Shown piece after piece: positions 23,260 to 33,499 of a DNA stretch of 64,000 nt. Each line of letters starts with the position of its first letter. The stretch's first letter is position 1. Under the pieces are notes generated by a model. That model was given only the letters and a program-made list of their open reading frames with translations. It was not told where the DNA came from and did no database searches. The translations under genes were made by a program, and so were the position numbers. The DNA is from Atherix ibis. Its lineage: Eukaryota; Arthropoda; Insecta; Diptera; Athericidae. The DNA lies in assembly GCA_958298945.1 (NCBI GenBank), contig OY282609.1, positions 54,160,220 through 54,224,219 on the forward strand, in the 5' to 3' direction.

Positions 23260-23830
23260 TTGCGCCATGACGCATTATTGGGACAGCTGTTCACCGAATA
23301 ATTTCTTCACTGTCTTTCTCCGCCAAAGTGTGAGCCGATGGCTTTTATTTCCCTCCCATCGTCGATATATATTCTGGCTCTTTAACATTCCCGCGAACAG
23401 ATCGATTGGCAGTACGGAATGCTATCGAGACTCGAAGTGCGCTTTGACGATATACCACCATCGCTTTACGCTTGTACGTTTTCGTCCAAATAGGGACTCC
23501 ATAGAGTAAATGTGAATAGAAGCCTGCGGCAACTCTGCCTGAGGAATTCATAACCGGACTTGCCTTTTCAGCAGCGATTCCCGCATGTTCAGCAAAGCTC
23601 AACCTGGTATCTATCTGAATTCCCAGAAAGTGCAGTGATGATTGCGAGGTGCTATCACAGTCACCGATGGTTAGAGTAATGGTCTCCTTTACTTTCTTGC
23701 TGGTTACTAGTACTGCCTCAGTTTTTTTATCGGTAATTTCCAGGCCCTCTGATAATAGCCAGTGCCGGGTAATGTGGATTGAATGATCTCGTCTATGAAT
23801 TTACCGACTGAGAGAACTGTTAATATAATC
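23260..23830 (-). pseudogene. R1-type LINE reverse transcriptase, C-terminal part
   Basis: Read on the minus strand from about 23800: WLLSEGLEITDKKTEAVLVT, VKETITLTIGD, LGIQIDTRLSFAEHAGIAAEK, then LLYGVPIWTKTYKRKAMVVYRQSALRVSIAFRT. This order (KTE motif, LGIxID, LLYGxPxW, LRxxxAxRT) is characteristic of R1-clade and related non-LTR retrotransposons, C-terminal to the polymerase active site. Frame disruptions occur and neither end of the element is present. Confidence 0.85.
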
Positions 23831-24450
23831 TAAGCCGGTAGTCTAAGAACTCTACACGTCCCGGTTTCGTGCGTGAGTGTTCGAGTTCGACTATCCCAGC
23901 TATATTATTAGCTTCCTAGTTAACAACACAAAACCAATGAGGTTCTCTCCGTCTGGGAATATAAATGACGCCACTCCAGAATTTCATAGACGGGATCTTG
24001 CACATCCATACGACTTGAGCTTGACTTTAGGCAGAACTGAGTGGAATTATCCATACTCACGAAGAGGGCCAGAGATTGGTTCGGAAGATCCTCCTCTCGA
24101 ATGAGACTAAGATTTTGTAAGGGGTTCTGTTAGTTACCAGCAGATGGCACAAAGATTTAACTCTTTCGAAACTATAGTCTCTTAGTTGTATGCCACTAGT
24201 CTTGTCTTCGACGTTAACGTAGCCACCATTTACTTTGTTTTGCCTTTATTATCCAGGACTCTATGTGAAGGGGTCTTATAGAGTCCTAGATAATAGAGGC
24301 AAGCTTATATTGAAATGATTTGCGGACATTAGAAAATGTTCATAACTTCTCAACTTTAAAAAGGCTATTCCAATTCATCTTCTATTCAGTTCAGAATTAA
24401 ATATCCTCCAGTTAATTTGGCTAATCACATGATCGTGGTAAGAAAAGTCT
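23831..24450. other. Non-coding, nothing recognised
   Basis: No supported gene. A small inverted repeat (CAGGACTCTATG against ATAGAGTCCTAG) lies near 24255-24290. Confidence 0.35.
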
Positions 24451-24454
24451 GGAA

Positions 24455-25910
24455 TAGTTTTTGGGAAGCAGTCAGTGACACTTTCTAGAGTTTTCTTAAT
24501 TAGTTTTTCGTAAGCAGTCAGTGAGACTCTCTGAAGCAGTCAGTAACACCTTCTGGAGTTTTCTGGAAGCAGTCATTGACACTTTCAAGAGTTTCCTTAG
24601 TTAGTTTTTGGGAAGCAGTCAGTGAGACTTTCTAGAGTTTTCTTAATTAGTTTTTCGGAAGTAGTCAGTGAGACTCTCTGAAGCAGTCAGTGACACTTTA
24701 TGGAGTTTTCTGGAAGCAGTCAGTGACACTTTCTGGAGTTTTCTTAGTTAGTTTTTGGGAAGCAGTCAGTGAGACTTTCTGAAGCAGTCAGTGACACCTT
24801 CTGGAGTTTTCTGGAAGCAGTCAGCGAAACTTTCTGGAGTTTTCTTAGTTAGTTTTTCGGAAGCAGTCAGTGAGACTTTCTAGAGTTTTCTTAATTAGTT
24901 TTTCTGAAGCAGTCAGTGAGACTCTCTGAAGCAGTCAGTGACACTTTCTGGAGTTTTCTGGAAGCAGTCAGTGACACTTTCTGGAGTTTTCTTAGTTAGT
25001 TTTTGGGAAGCAGTCAGTGAGACTTTCTGAAGCAGTCAGTGACACCTTCTGGAGTTTTCTGGAAGCAGTCAGCGACACTTTCTGAAGTTTTCTTAGTTAG
25101 TTTTTGGGAAGCAGTCAGTGAGACTTTCTAGAGTTTTCTTAGTTAGTTTTTGGGAAGCAGTCAGTGAGACTTTCTGAAGCAGTCAGTGACACTTTCTGGA
25201 GTTTTCTGGAAGCAGTCAGTGACACTTTCTGGAGTTTTCTTAGTTAGTTTTTGGGAAGCAGTCAGTGAGACTTTCTGAAGCAGTCAGTGACACCTTCTGG
25301 AGTTTTCTGGAAGCAGTCAGCGACACTTTCTGGAGTTTTCTTAGTTAGTTTTTCGGAAGCAGTCAGTGAGACTTTCTAAAGCAGTCAGTGACACCTTCTG
25401 GAGTTTTCTGGAAGCAGTCAGTTACACTTTCTGGAGTTTTCTTAGTTAGTTTTTCGGAATCAGTCAGTGAGACTTTCTGAAGCAGTCAGTGACACCTTCT
25501 GGAGTTTTCTGGAAGCAGTCAGTGATACTTTCTGAAGTCTCAAATAGGAGTCGATTTTTAAAAAGGAATTAAGAAAATTGAGATTGGATGGGACTCATCA
25601 GATGTACTTGCTTTCATCCCGCATAACTCGCCTGGCAGGAAGAACTTCCAGGCAAGTACCTTTTGAAGGTTTCCCCCTGTACCTCATTAATCTAAGTTTT
25701 TAGAGTTTTCTCAGTTAGTTTTTGGGAAGCAGTCAGTGACACTTTCTGAAGCAGTCAGTTACACCTTCTGGAGTTTTCTCGACGCAGTCAATGACACTTT
25801 GTAGAGTTTTCTTAGTTAGTTTTTGGGAAGCAGTCCGTGAGACTTTCTAAAGCAGTCAGTGACACCTTCTGGAGTTTTCTGGAAGCAGTCAGTGATACTT
25901 TCTGAAATCT
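24455..25910 (+). repeat. Composite minisatellite built on GAAGCAGTCAGTGA
   Basis: More than 40 occurrences of a GAAGCAGTCAGTGA-type block in segments of about 22, 33 and 46 bp that combine into a ~101 bp higher-order unit (for example around 24742-24844). The 46 bp segment adds CTTAGTTAGTTTTTSGG. The array is interrupted at about 25536-25690 by a non-satellite block that recurs after the array at about 25905. Confidence 0.92.
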
Positions 25911-25985
25911 CAAACAGGAGTCGATTTTTAAAAAGTAATTAAGGAAATTGAGATTGGATGGGACTCATTAGATGTACTGGCTTTT
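25536..25985 (+). repeat. Duplicated block flanking a satellite segment
   Basis: A sequence beginning TCTCAAATAGGAGTCGATTT at 25536 recurs at about 25908 as TCTCAAACAGGAGTCGATTT. Both continue with GAGATTGGATGGGACTCATY, and a diverged third copy lies near 28110-28175. The copies at 25536 and 25908 enclose the last part of the satellite. Confidence 0.8.
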
Positions 25986-26922
25986 TTGTTACGATAGATG
26001 AAGTCACTGAACTCTTTCGGTACAGAACAATTTTCATCCCTGAGCATTCCCCACAGTTTGTGTGACATTCGTTTTAGCAGAGTTTATAGGTGCATGGAAT
26101 TCTTGGCAAGAAATGTTACTCTTGGGCACAATACTGTCTACTTCAGGATATATTCCTCTCTCTATTATTTTTGATAATTGTTGTTTTTACTTCAGTAAAT
26201 AAGCCTAGAACGCTAAAATCAATCTTCGAAGCCAATTTCGGAATTTTTCCATGTGTTTCTGAACTCCATAGTATTGGTCTTTTTTGGATTAAGAAAGGGC
26301 TAAAAGTCCTTTCTATTTTTCGTCGAGTACAATTTTTTCTAATCTTCAAGAGAAGGTCTCGTCGCCTACACATATTATGGACTACTTTCTGCCTGACTTG
26401 AAAATAGTATGTCGTCTTCATTTTTAAAAGACCCTCGTAAATCTTCAATTAAGAAGAGTTAAGGCCTCTTAACCCATCAATCTTCTTCTATTCAGTTTGG
26501 AATAAAATATTTCATAAATGTTCATTATTAATAAAAAATTCGACACCAAGTTTAAAAATGATCCAAATCCGAATTGATAAAACTTCTAAATGATTTCATA
26601 ATTATTTAAAAATAATAATTTGCAAAAAAAAACCATTTTTTTTGTTTCTTAGCTAAATTAACGATTTTGGGAAAATCCTGACCAATTGAAAGATTTACTG
26701 CGGGTAAACTTTAAATAATTTTACTGCCTAATTAATCATTGGCAAAAAAAACCCTAATCCTAACATAATAAAATTATGAACAATTATTATAAGCATTATC
26801 GCCACGCATAACCCCTCATCCCCCCTCCCCCTTAACGCAAATATATTGTAAATTACTAAACATGACTTTTATTATTGAGATTATTATTATTATAGGGCTA
26901 TTGAATTGTCACCCGATAATTA
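25986..26922. other. Non-coding spacer upstream of the 27 kb protease
   Basis: No gene. The part from about 26200 to 26400 (AACGCTAAAATC, TCGAGTACAATTTTTT, GAAGGTCTC) has counterparts on either side of the 13-bp array at about 28480 and 30400-30470. The remainder is AT-rich. Confidence 0.5.
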
Positions 26923-27023
26923 CTTATCAATTTGAAATCATTTCGGACTTACACTATTGATAGTGTATGTTAAATGCGAACGAACAGGTATAAAATGTTG
27001 TACGATTGGTAAAAATATTCAGT
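26923..27023 (+). promoter_or_regulatory. Protease promoter: GATA site, TATA box, initiator
   Basis: CTTATCA (inverted TGATAAG, 26923-26929), TATAAAA (26989-26995) and TCAGT (27019-27023). TATA to initiator A is 32 nt. Confidence 0.8.
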
Positions 27024-27036
27024 TTCCGAAATGATC

Positions 27037-27843
27037 ATGAAGACTTTAATAGTTTTGTTGGCTGTTGTTGCTTGCGCCGTTAACGGTGGTGTCTTGAAGA
27101 GACAAATCAGTTTTCCAACTGGCCGTGTCGTAGGTGGACATGAGGCCCAGCAGCATGAGGCTCCATTCATAGTCTCCCTGCAAATATTCGGTCAACATTT
27201 CTGCGGCGGTTCACTTATCCGACCTGACTTGGTTTTGACTGCTGCTCACTGTCTCGCCTATCCAGCCAGTTTCGTAACCGTTGTTGCTGGTCTTCATGAT
27301 ATTAATGGTGCATCATCTTCCCAGTCCGCTGGAGCTAAGAAGTTCACGAAACACTCCAAATATGGAGGCAGTGTTGGACCATATGATATTGGATTGATCC
27401 AATTATCGAAATCATTGAGCTTGACATCAGAAGTAGCCGTTATCGGTTTACCTGATGAAGAAGTCATCCACAGCGGAGAAGTAACCCTATTCGGCTGGGG
27501 TTCCACATCCACATCGAACTCACCAATTATGCCAAAATTGTTACAAACTGTCAACAAACCAATTGTCGACTACGATGAATGTGAAAAGGCATTAGGTGGA
27601 CCTGGAGCTTCCCCACTTCACCCAACCAATGTCTGCACCGGACCATTGACTGGAGGAATTTCTGCTTGCAGTGGTGATTCCGGCGGCCCATTGGTACAAA
27701 AGAACAATGCAGGTGATTATGAATTAGTCGGTGTCGTATCCTGGGGATATATTCCTTGCGGAAGTGTCAATGCTCCATCAGTGTATACTCGTGTATCGGC
27801 ACATAATGAATGGATTGCACAGAACAGTTTGATGTTTTTGTAA
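27037..27843 (+). CDS. Secreted chymotrypsin-like serine protease
   Basis: S1-family protease of 268 residues from the chosen start. An in-frame Met two codons upstream (27031) is possible, but 27037 gives the same MKTL start and 16 nt leader as the sister genes. Signal peptide to about residue 17, activation after R30 to VVGG, triad H71 (TAAHC), D117 (YDIGL) and S215 (GDSGGP). S1 position 189 is Ser, with Gly 216 and Ser 226 equivalents, so trypsin-like specificity is unlikely. Single exon; an ATAAATAAAA signal follows about 30 nt after the stop. First plus-strand member of a cluster with the genes at 30.9, 32.4 and 39.9 kb. A gut digestive role is inferred from family and promoter. Confidence 0.95.
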   Translation: MKTLIVLLAVVACAVNGGVLKRQISFPTGRVVGGHEAQQHEAPFIVSLQIFGQHFCGGSLIRPDLVLTAAHCLAYPASFVTVVAGLHDINGASSSQSAGAKKFTKHSKYGGSVGPYDIGLIQLSKSLSLTSEVAVIGLPDEEVIHSGEVTLFGWGSTSTSNSPIMPKLLQTVNKPIVDYDECEKALGGPGASPLHPTNVCTGPLTGGISACSGDSGGPLVQKNNAGDYELVGVVSWGYIPCGSVNAPSVYTRVSAHNEWIAQNSLMFL

Positions 27844-27879
27844 TTTCAACATGATTGGACGAAAAATATGATAAATAAA

Positions 27880-28589
27880 AAGTTTTAATATTTTACTGCA
27901 TTTTTGGTAGTTTTTTTTTCATTTATAATAAGTCGATTATAGTTTATGGTGATGATCCGTTTGCGTACGAAGTTATTTTTTGATTATTTTTGCAGAAGAA
28001 CATTTTTTGTGGGGAAAAACAGTTTGTTTTAGAACTGTTTCCGAATTTTTGCAGAAGAACATTTAAGCGGCTGTTCTTAGGTAGGAGCCAAAGTATCTCT
28101 CAATTTTCTGAAGTTTCAAATAGGACTCTAGGCTGAATAGGTAATTAAGCTAGTCCGAGATTGGATTGGGTAAAATTCCGAACTCCTCGGTTCTGATTGA
28201 TTAATATTCTGATCATCGCCATTGTTGCGCTGGAAGTAAGACCTCCTTGCCTTCTTGCTAAAGACACTTTGTTGAACACTTTGAGAAGCGTATTTTTTTT
28301 TTAATTTGTGGGCATACCTCACTGTCTATTCAGCTTCGTTATCGCGGGGTTTGCCCGATCGTCTATTGACAAGTACAATATTGTCTATGTTGGGATAATT
28401 TGACTCGCAAATTTATTTCTCGCAATTTTTTGTTGCTGTTACAAAGCCTACATTTTTTAGTTCCAAAAACCTACACGTACGCTAAAATCTTCGATGCTAA
28501 TTTTTGAATATTGTGTGCATTTTCTAAAATTATTTTTGTTAGCGCTTTTGTGTTAAGCTGAAAAAGGGTTCAATGTAATGCAGAGGAAT
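27880..28589. other. Spacer between protease 27 kb and the 13-bp array
   Basis: No gene recognised. It holds a diverged copy of the 25.5 kb block (about 28110-28175) and a counterpart of the 26.2 kb sequence near 28480. Confidence 0.4.
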
Positions 28590-30375
28590 TTTCCTCTTTC
28601 AGTAGGAATTTTCAGTAGAAATTTCAGTAGAATTTTCAGTAGAAATTTTCAGTAGAAATTGTCAGTAGAAATTGCCAGTAGCAATTTTCAGTAGAAATTT
28701 GTCTGCAGTAAGTTCAGTAGTAATTTTTAGTGGAAATTGTCAGTAAAAATTGTAAGTAGAAATTGTCAGTAGAAATTGTCAGTACAAATTGTCAGTACAA
28801 ATTGTCAGTACAAATTGTCAGTACAAATTGTCAGTACAAATTGTCAGTACAAATTGTCAGTACAAATTGTCAGTACAAATTGTCAGTACAAATTGTCAGT
28901 ACAAATTGTCAGTACAAATTGTCAGTACAAATTGTCAGTACAAATTGTCAGTACAAATTGTCAGTACAAATTGTCAGTACAAATTGTCAGTACAAATTGT
29001 CAGTACAAATTGTCAGTACAAATTGTCAGTAGAAATTGTCAGTACAAATTGTCAGTACAAATTGTCAGTACAAATTGTCAGTACAAATTGTCAGTACAAA
29101 TTGTCAGTACAAATTGTCAGTACAAATTGTCAGTACAAATTGTCAGTAAAAATTGTAAGTACAAATTGTCAGTAGAAATTGTCAGTAGAAATTGTCAGTA
29201 CAAATTGTCAGTACAAATTGTCAGTACACATTGTCAGTACAAATTGTCAGTATAAATTGTCAGTACAAATTGTCAGTACAAATTGTCAGTAGAAATTGTC
29301 AGTACAAATTGTCAGTACAAATTGTCAGTACAAATTGTCAGTACAAATTGTCAGTACAAATTGTCAGTAGAAATTGTCAGTACAAATTGTCAGTACAAAT
29401 TGTCAGTACAAATTGTCAGTACAAATTGTCAGTACAAATTGTCAGTAGAAATTGTCAGTAGAAATTGTCAGTAGAAATTGTCAGTAGAAATTGTCAGTAG
29501 AAATTGTCAGTACAAATTGTCAGTACAAATTGTCAGTACAAATTGTCAGTACAAATTGTCAGTATAAATTGTCAGTACAAATTGTCAGTACAAATTGTCA
29601 GTACAAATTGTCAGTACAAATTGTCAGTACAAATTGTCAGTACAAATTGTCAGTACAAATTGTCAGTACAAATTGTCAGTATAAATTGTCAGTACAAATT
29701 GTCAGTACAAATTGTCAGTAGAAATTGTCAGTAGAAATTGTCAGTAGAAATTGTCAGTACAAATTGTCAGTACAAATTGTCAGTACAAATTGTCAGTACA
29801 AATTGTCAGTATAAATTGTCAGTACAAATTGTCAGTACAAATTGTCAGTACAAATTGTCAGTACAAATTGTCAGTACAAATTGTCAGTACAAATTGTCAG
29901 TACAAATTGTCAGTACAAATTGTCAGTACAAATTGTCAGTATAAATTGTCAGTACAAATTGTCAGTACAAATTGTCAGTACAAATTGTCAGTACAAATTG
30001 TCAGTACAAATTGTCAGTATAAATTGTCAGTACAAATTGTCAGTACAAATTGTCAGTACAAATTGTCAGTACAAATTGTCACTACAAATTGTCAGTACAA
30101 ATTGTCAGTACAAATTGTCAGTACAAATTGTCAGTATAAATTGTCAGTACAAATTGTCAGTACAAATTGTCAGTATAAATTGTCAGTAGAAATTGTAAGT
30201 AGAAATTTTCAGTAGAAATTTTCAGTAGTTATTTTCAGTAGAAATTTTCAGTAATAATTTTCAGTAGTAATTTTCAGTAGAAATTGTCAGTACAAATTGT
30301 CAGTAGAAATTTTCAGTAGAAATTGTCAGTAGAAATTTACAGTAGAAATTTTCAGTAAAATTTTTCAGTAGAAAT
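28590..30375 (+). repeat. 13-bp minisatellite, consensus TACAAATTGTCAG
   Basis: About 135 tandem copies of a 13 bp unit, very homogeneous in the centre (28760-30190) and degenerate at both edges, where TTTTCAG replaces TTGTCAG. Variant units TAGAAAT and TATAAAT recur at multiples of 13 bp: TATAAAT at 29561, 29678, 29808, 29938, 30016, 30133 and 30172 (spacings 117, 130, 130, 78, 117 and 39). This points to higher-order amplification. The unit length is not a multiple of three and no plus-strand frame has a stop, so all three frames give the same 13-residue peptide repeat; these are not treated as genes. Confidence 0.97.
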
Positions 30376-30792
30376 GTTTAGTTGGTGGCATTTTTGATCA
30401 AGTACAATTTTTTTAAAATTTTTTAGAAATATCGAAAAAGATGACCTTCTAATGAAGGTCTCCTGTATAGGTTCCCCTCCACCTGGCTTGAAAAGGGGTC
30501 TTTATTTTATTACTCTCAGTCCCTTATTATTTTCTTTGCGAATGAATAATTAACTTTTCAAACTACTTTTGAATAATTGTCAATATTATCTCTTAATTCT
30601 CATTAATTTTTATTGATATTTTTATATGTGAAGAAATTTTTTATTCTCAAATTCTGATTATCATTGTTTTTCGTCAATTCAAACTTTTCAAAGCTGAGAC
30701 GTCACTAAGCACTTCTGGATCTGATATAGAAAAATTCATATAATTGCAAATATTCTTAGTGCAATTTAAAAACTTTTTACTATCGAAAAAAT
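30376..30792. other. Spacer upstream of the 30.9 kb protease homologue
   Basis: Non-coding. The first 100 bp resembles 26320-26400. The rest is AT-rich with no recognised element. Confidence 0.4.
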
Positions 30793-30912
30793 CTTATCTA
30801 CCGAATATATTATCAAATTTTTAGGATTCGATTTGATATCGGATATCATGGACTGTGGTGTGGTGTCTTGATCATGTATAAAAATGCCGGTTAGTAGAGT
30901 GAAATGTTCAGT
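30793..30912 (+). promoter_or_regulatory. Protease-type promoter: GATA site, TATA box, initiator
   Basis: CTTATCT (inverted AGATAAG, 30793-30799), TATAAAA (30877-30883) and TCAGT (30908-30912). TATA to initiator A is 33 nt; the leader is 16 nt. Confidence 0.78.
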
Positions 30913-30925
30913 TTAATAAGAGATC

Positions 30926-31720
30926 ATGAAGACTTTATTTGTTTTGCTATTTTTGGGTGGTTTTGTTAACGGTGGCGTTTTGGAAAAGCAACGAAATTAT
31001 CCCACCAGTCGTATACTAGGCGGACATGAAGCTAAAGAACATGAAGCCCCATACGTGGTGTCGCTGCAATTCTTCCGATATCCTTTCTGCACTGGAACAT
31101 TAATACAACGGAACATAGTTTTGACCACTGTTTCATGTACAGCGCTTCCAATTAGTGTTCTGACGGTGGTGGCTGGTATTCATGACATCAATGAGGGATC
31201 GTCCGAGCAAGTAAACATGGGTGCATTCTTTATACGACATTCAGACTACGATGGTGAAGGGGGACCTTACGATATTGCCATAATCGGTTTGGCTCGATAC
31301 TTCATCTTAACGCCAGAGATTCAACTGATTCCATTGCCAGAAGATAATTTCATTCACTCTGGAATGGCAACACTATATGGATGGCATAATCTAGAGCTAC
31401 CCACTGATAATCGTATGGGGACAAAACTGGAAAAGGCCGACCTACCAATCATGGATTATGACAAATGTAAAATAGCCGTCAAAAAAACTGGACGTTCACT
31501 TCATCCAACTAATATTTGCACAAGTCCTCTTTCCGCTGGAATTTCACCCTGTCAGGAGGATACTGGAAGTCCACTGGTTCAGAAGAATTCCAATGGAATT
31601 GTAGAACTTGTCGGTATAGTTTCGTGGGGACATGACCAATGTGGTGCTGATAATTTCCCAACGGTTTACACTCGTATTTCGGCACATCTTGAATGGATTG
31701 AAAATAATAGTCTTGCCTAA
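30926..31720 (+). CDS. Non-catalytic serine protease homologue
   Basis: A 264-residue S1-fold protein, full length and uninterrupted, with a signal peptide (to about residue 16) and an R29-ILGG activation site. The active site is gone: the TAAHC histidine is Ser (TTVSC, S70), and the GDSGGP motif reads EDTGSP, so catalytic Ser is Thr213 and the oxyanion-hole Gly is Glu. Only the Asp (D116, YDIAI) remains. Trp-Gly of FGWGS is changed to YGWHN. It should not cleave peptides; clip-less homologues like this can bind substrates, inhibitors or partner proteases. Intact frame, signal and promoter suggest it is still used rather than a fresh pseudogene, but that is inference. Closest relative in the window is the 32.4 kb gene. 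Confidence 0.93.
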   Translation: MKTLFVLLFLGGFVNGGVLEKQRNYPTSRILGGHEAKEHEAPYVVSLQFFRYPFCTGTLIQRNIVLTTVSCTALPISVLTVVAGIHDINEGSSEQVNMGAFFIRHSDYDGEGGPYDIAIIGLARYFILTPEIQLIPLPEDNFIHSGMATLYGWHNLELPTDNRMGTKLEKADLPIMDYDKCKIAVKKTGRSLHPTNICTSPLSAGISPCQEDTGSPLVQKNSNGIVELVGIVSWGHDQCGADNFPTVYTRISAHLEWIENNSLA

Positions 31721-32307
31721 TTGAACAGGATCACAAGACGGACAATTTTTAACAAAATTTAATAATATTTTTTAAAATAAAAAAAGTTTTTTTTTTTTTT
31801 GGTTTGATTTGAAATAATTTTATTATGTCGGATAGGGTGGTTAATGGATTTGATTTTTCTTTGACTTTCTTTGATCCTATAAGACATAGAAAATCATAAA
31901 CGCACATTAGAAATAATGTTTTTTCTCTTAACTTGAATGCTGTTTTTTTTAATTTGAAAAAAGGAATGGAGTTAAATGAATTTTTGCAAAATCACCCCCA
32001 ATTATTTTAGCTTGCATTTGTTTTCTAATAAGTCTTTTAGATGATTTGCAAAATAAATTGAAAATAATAAATCATTAAATTCTGATAATCGGCATTAATA
32101 TTTCCAATAATCCCAAGTGAAATTTATGTTAAACTAAGTCCATAACCTGATAAGAACCTCTTATACTGATTAGGTAAAATGTAAACAATTTTTTTTCTGA
32201 TCGTTTACAATCGAAATTTTTAAAAGTCATACAATTTTATCATATCGAAAGTAAATAATAATTATTATTAAATTAAAAGACATGAAAAAAAAACCATATT
32301 CTTTTGG
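31721..32307. other. Short spacer, non-coding
   Basis: 3' UTR of the upstream gene (AAATAAAAAAAG near 31776), then AT-rich sequence. A TGATAAG lies near 32148. Confidence 0.45.
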
Positions 32308-32373
32308 TGATAAGATGAACGAAATTTTTCGTCAAGTATATAAAAGGTCGTTAAATTTGTGAAAAGATTCAGT
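32308..32373 (+). promoter_or_regulatory. Protease promoter: GATA site, TATA box, initiator
   Basis: TGATAAG (32308-32314), TATAAAA (32339-32345) and TCAGT (32369-32373). The GATA site is nearer the start here than in the sister genes; the leader is 22 nt. Confidence 0.78.
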
Positions 32374-32392
32374 CTAGTATGAAAAAAAAATC

Positions 32393-33175
32393 ATGAAGAG
32401 TTTATTTGTACTTTTATTTTTGATCAGTATTGTTAATGCGGGGATTTTAAAGACACGTAAAAACCGTATAATTGGTTCGCATGAGGCACAGGAACATGAA
32501 GCACCCTACATTGTTTCGCTGCAATATTTCCGAGAGCATTTGTGCTCCGGTGCCCTAATCCAACGTAACTTGGTGCTGACAGCCGCACATTGTATAGTCT
32601 TTCCAGTTAGTGTGACTACCGTTGTGGCAGGCATTCACGATATCAACGAGGGGAGCTATGAACAGATAAATTACGCTAGAACATCGATTATTCATTCAGA
32701 CTATGATGGCACCAGGGGAGTGAACGACATCGCCATAGTTGCACTATTGAAATACTTCGTGCGGACACCCGAAATCCAGTTGATTGCAATGCCACAGGAT
32801 AATTTTATCCATTCGGGAATGGCAACGATATATGGATGGGGAAGTATAACACCACCGGCGGCGATGTTACCAACAAAATTACGAACACTCGATTTACCAA
32901 TTATCGGCAACAAGGTTTGTGAAAAGGTCCTCGGTGGTCCGGGGGCAGCTCAACTGAACACGAACAATATTTGTACTGGTCCTCTTGAGGGCGAATTCGC
33001 ACCTTGTAGCGGTGATTCGGGTGCTCCGCTCGTCCAAAAAAATAGCAATGGACTCGTAGAGCTTGTCGGCATCTTTTCGTGGGGATATCTGCCATGTGGT
33101 GCGAAAAATTCTCCAACAATTTACACTCGTGTATCGGCATATCTCGAATGGATAGAAAATAATAGTATTGCGTGA
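32393..33175 (+). CDS. Secreted serine protease with altered activation and active-site motifs
   Basis: A 260-residue S1 protease with signal peptide (to about residue 16) and complete triad: H66 (TAAHC), D112 (NDIAI) and S209. Two motifs depart from the sister genes: the mature N terminus after R25 is IIGS rather than (V/I)VGG, and the serine loop is GDSGAP rather than GDSGGP. S1 position 189 is Ala, so neither trypsin nor classic chymotrypsin specificity is predicted. Shares EGSxEQxN and the PEIQLI loop with the non-catalytic 30.9 kb homologue, so the two are a recent tandem pair. Single exon, followed by AATAAAAATTTT. Activity is likely but not certain. Confidence 0.93.
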   Translation: MKSLFVLLFLISIVNAGILKTRKNRIIGSHEAQEHEAPYIVSLQYFREHLCSGALIQRNLVLTAAHCIVFPVSVTTVVAGIHDINEGSYEQINYARTSIIHSDYDGTRGVNDIAIVALLKYFVRTPEIQLIAMPQDNFIHSGMATIYGWGSITPPAAMLPTKLRTLDLPIIGNKVCEKVLGGPGAAQLNTNNICTGPLEGEFAPCSGDSGAPLVQKNSNGLVELVGIFSWGYLPCGAKNSPTIYTRVSAYLEWIENNSIA

Positions 33176-33499
33176 TTTGGAAAATTAATTAAAAATTATT
33201 TAAAAAAAACTTTACAATAAAAATTTTATAAAAAAAAAAGTTTTTATTTTGTATTGAAAATTTCTTCTATTTTTATGATGAATTTTTAGTTAAAGTTTCG
33301 TTTTCGAGATTCTACCAATAATTTACGTTAAAAAATAATTCGCAAATTTTCTAAACATTCACAACAAGTACTCAAAAAATCTACATAAATTACTAAAAAT
33401 TTAATTAAGGAAGGCAATTTAATTATTTTTTTAATAATTAACATTTGATTTATTTTCAAAATAATAATTAACACAAGATAAAAAAAAACTATTTTCCTT

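Noticed and set aside
23877..24104. 75-codon frame near the R1 fragment
   Set aside because: No domain, not aligned with the LINE reading frame, and no promoter evidence.
27031..27036. Upstream Met codon as the start of the 27 kb protease
   Set aside because: Sister genes start MKTL or MKSL with the ATG preceded by ATC/ATCA, and the second Met gives the same 16 nt leader; the upstream Met remains possible.
28763..30215. Many overlapping open frames encoding SVQIVSTNCQYKL repeats
   Set aside because: They are a by-product of a 13-bp satellite without stops; the same peptide appears in all three frames and there is no promoter, start context or non-repetitive coding flank.
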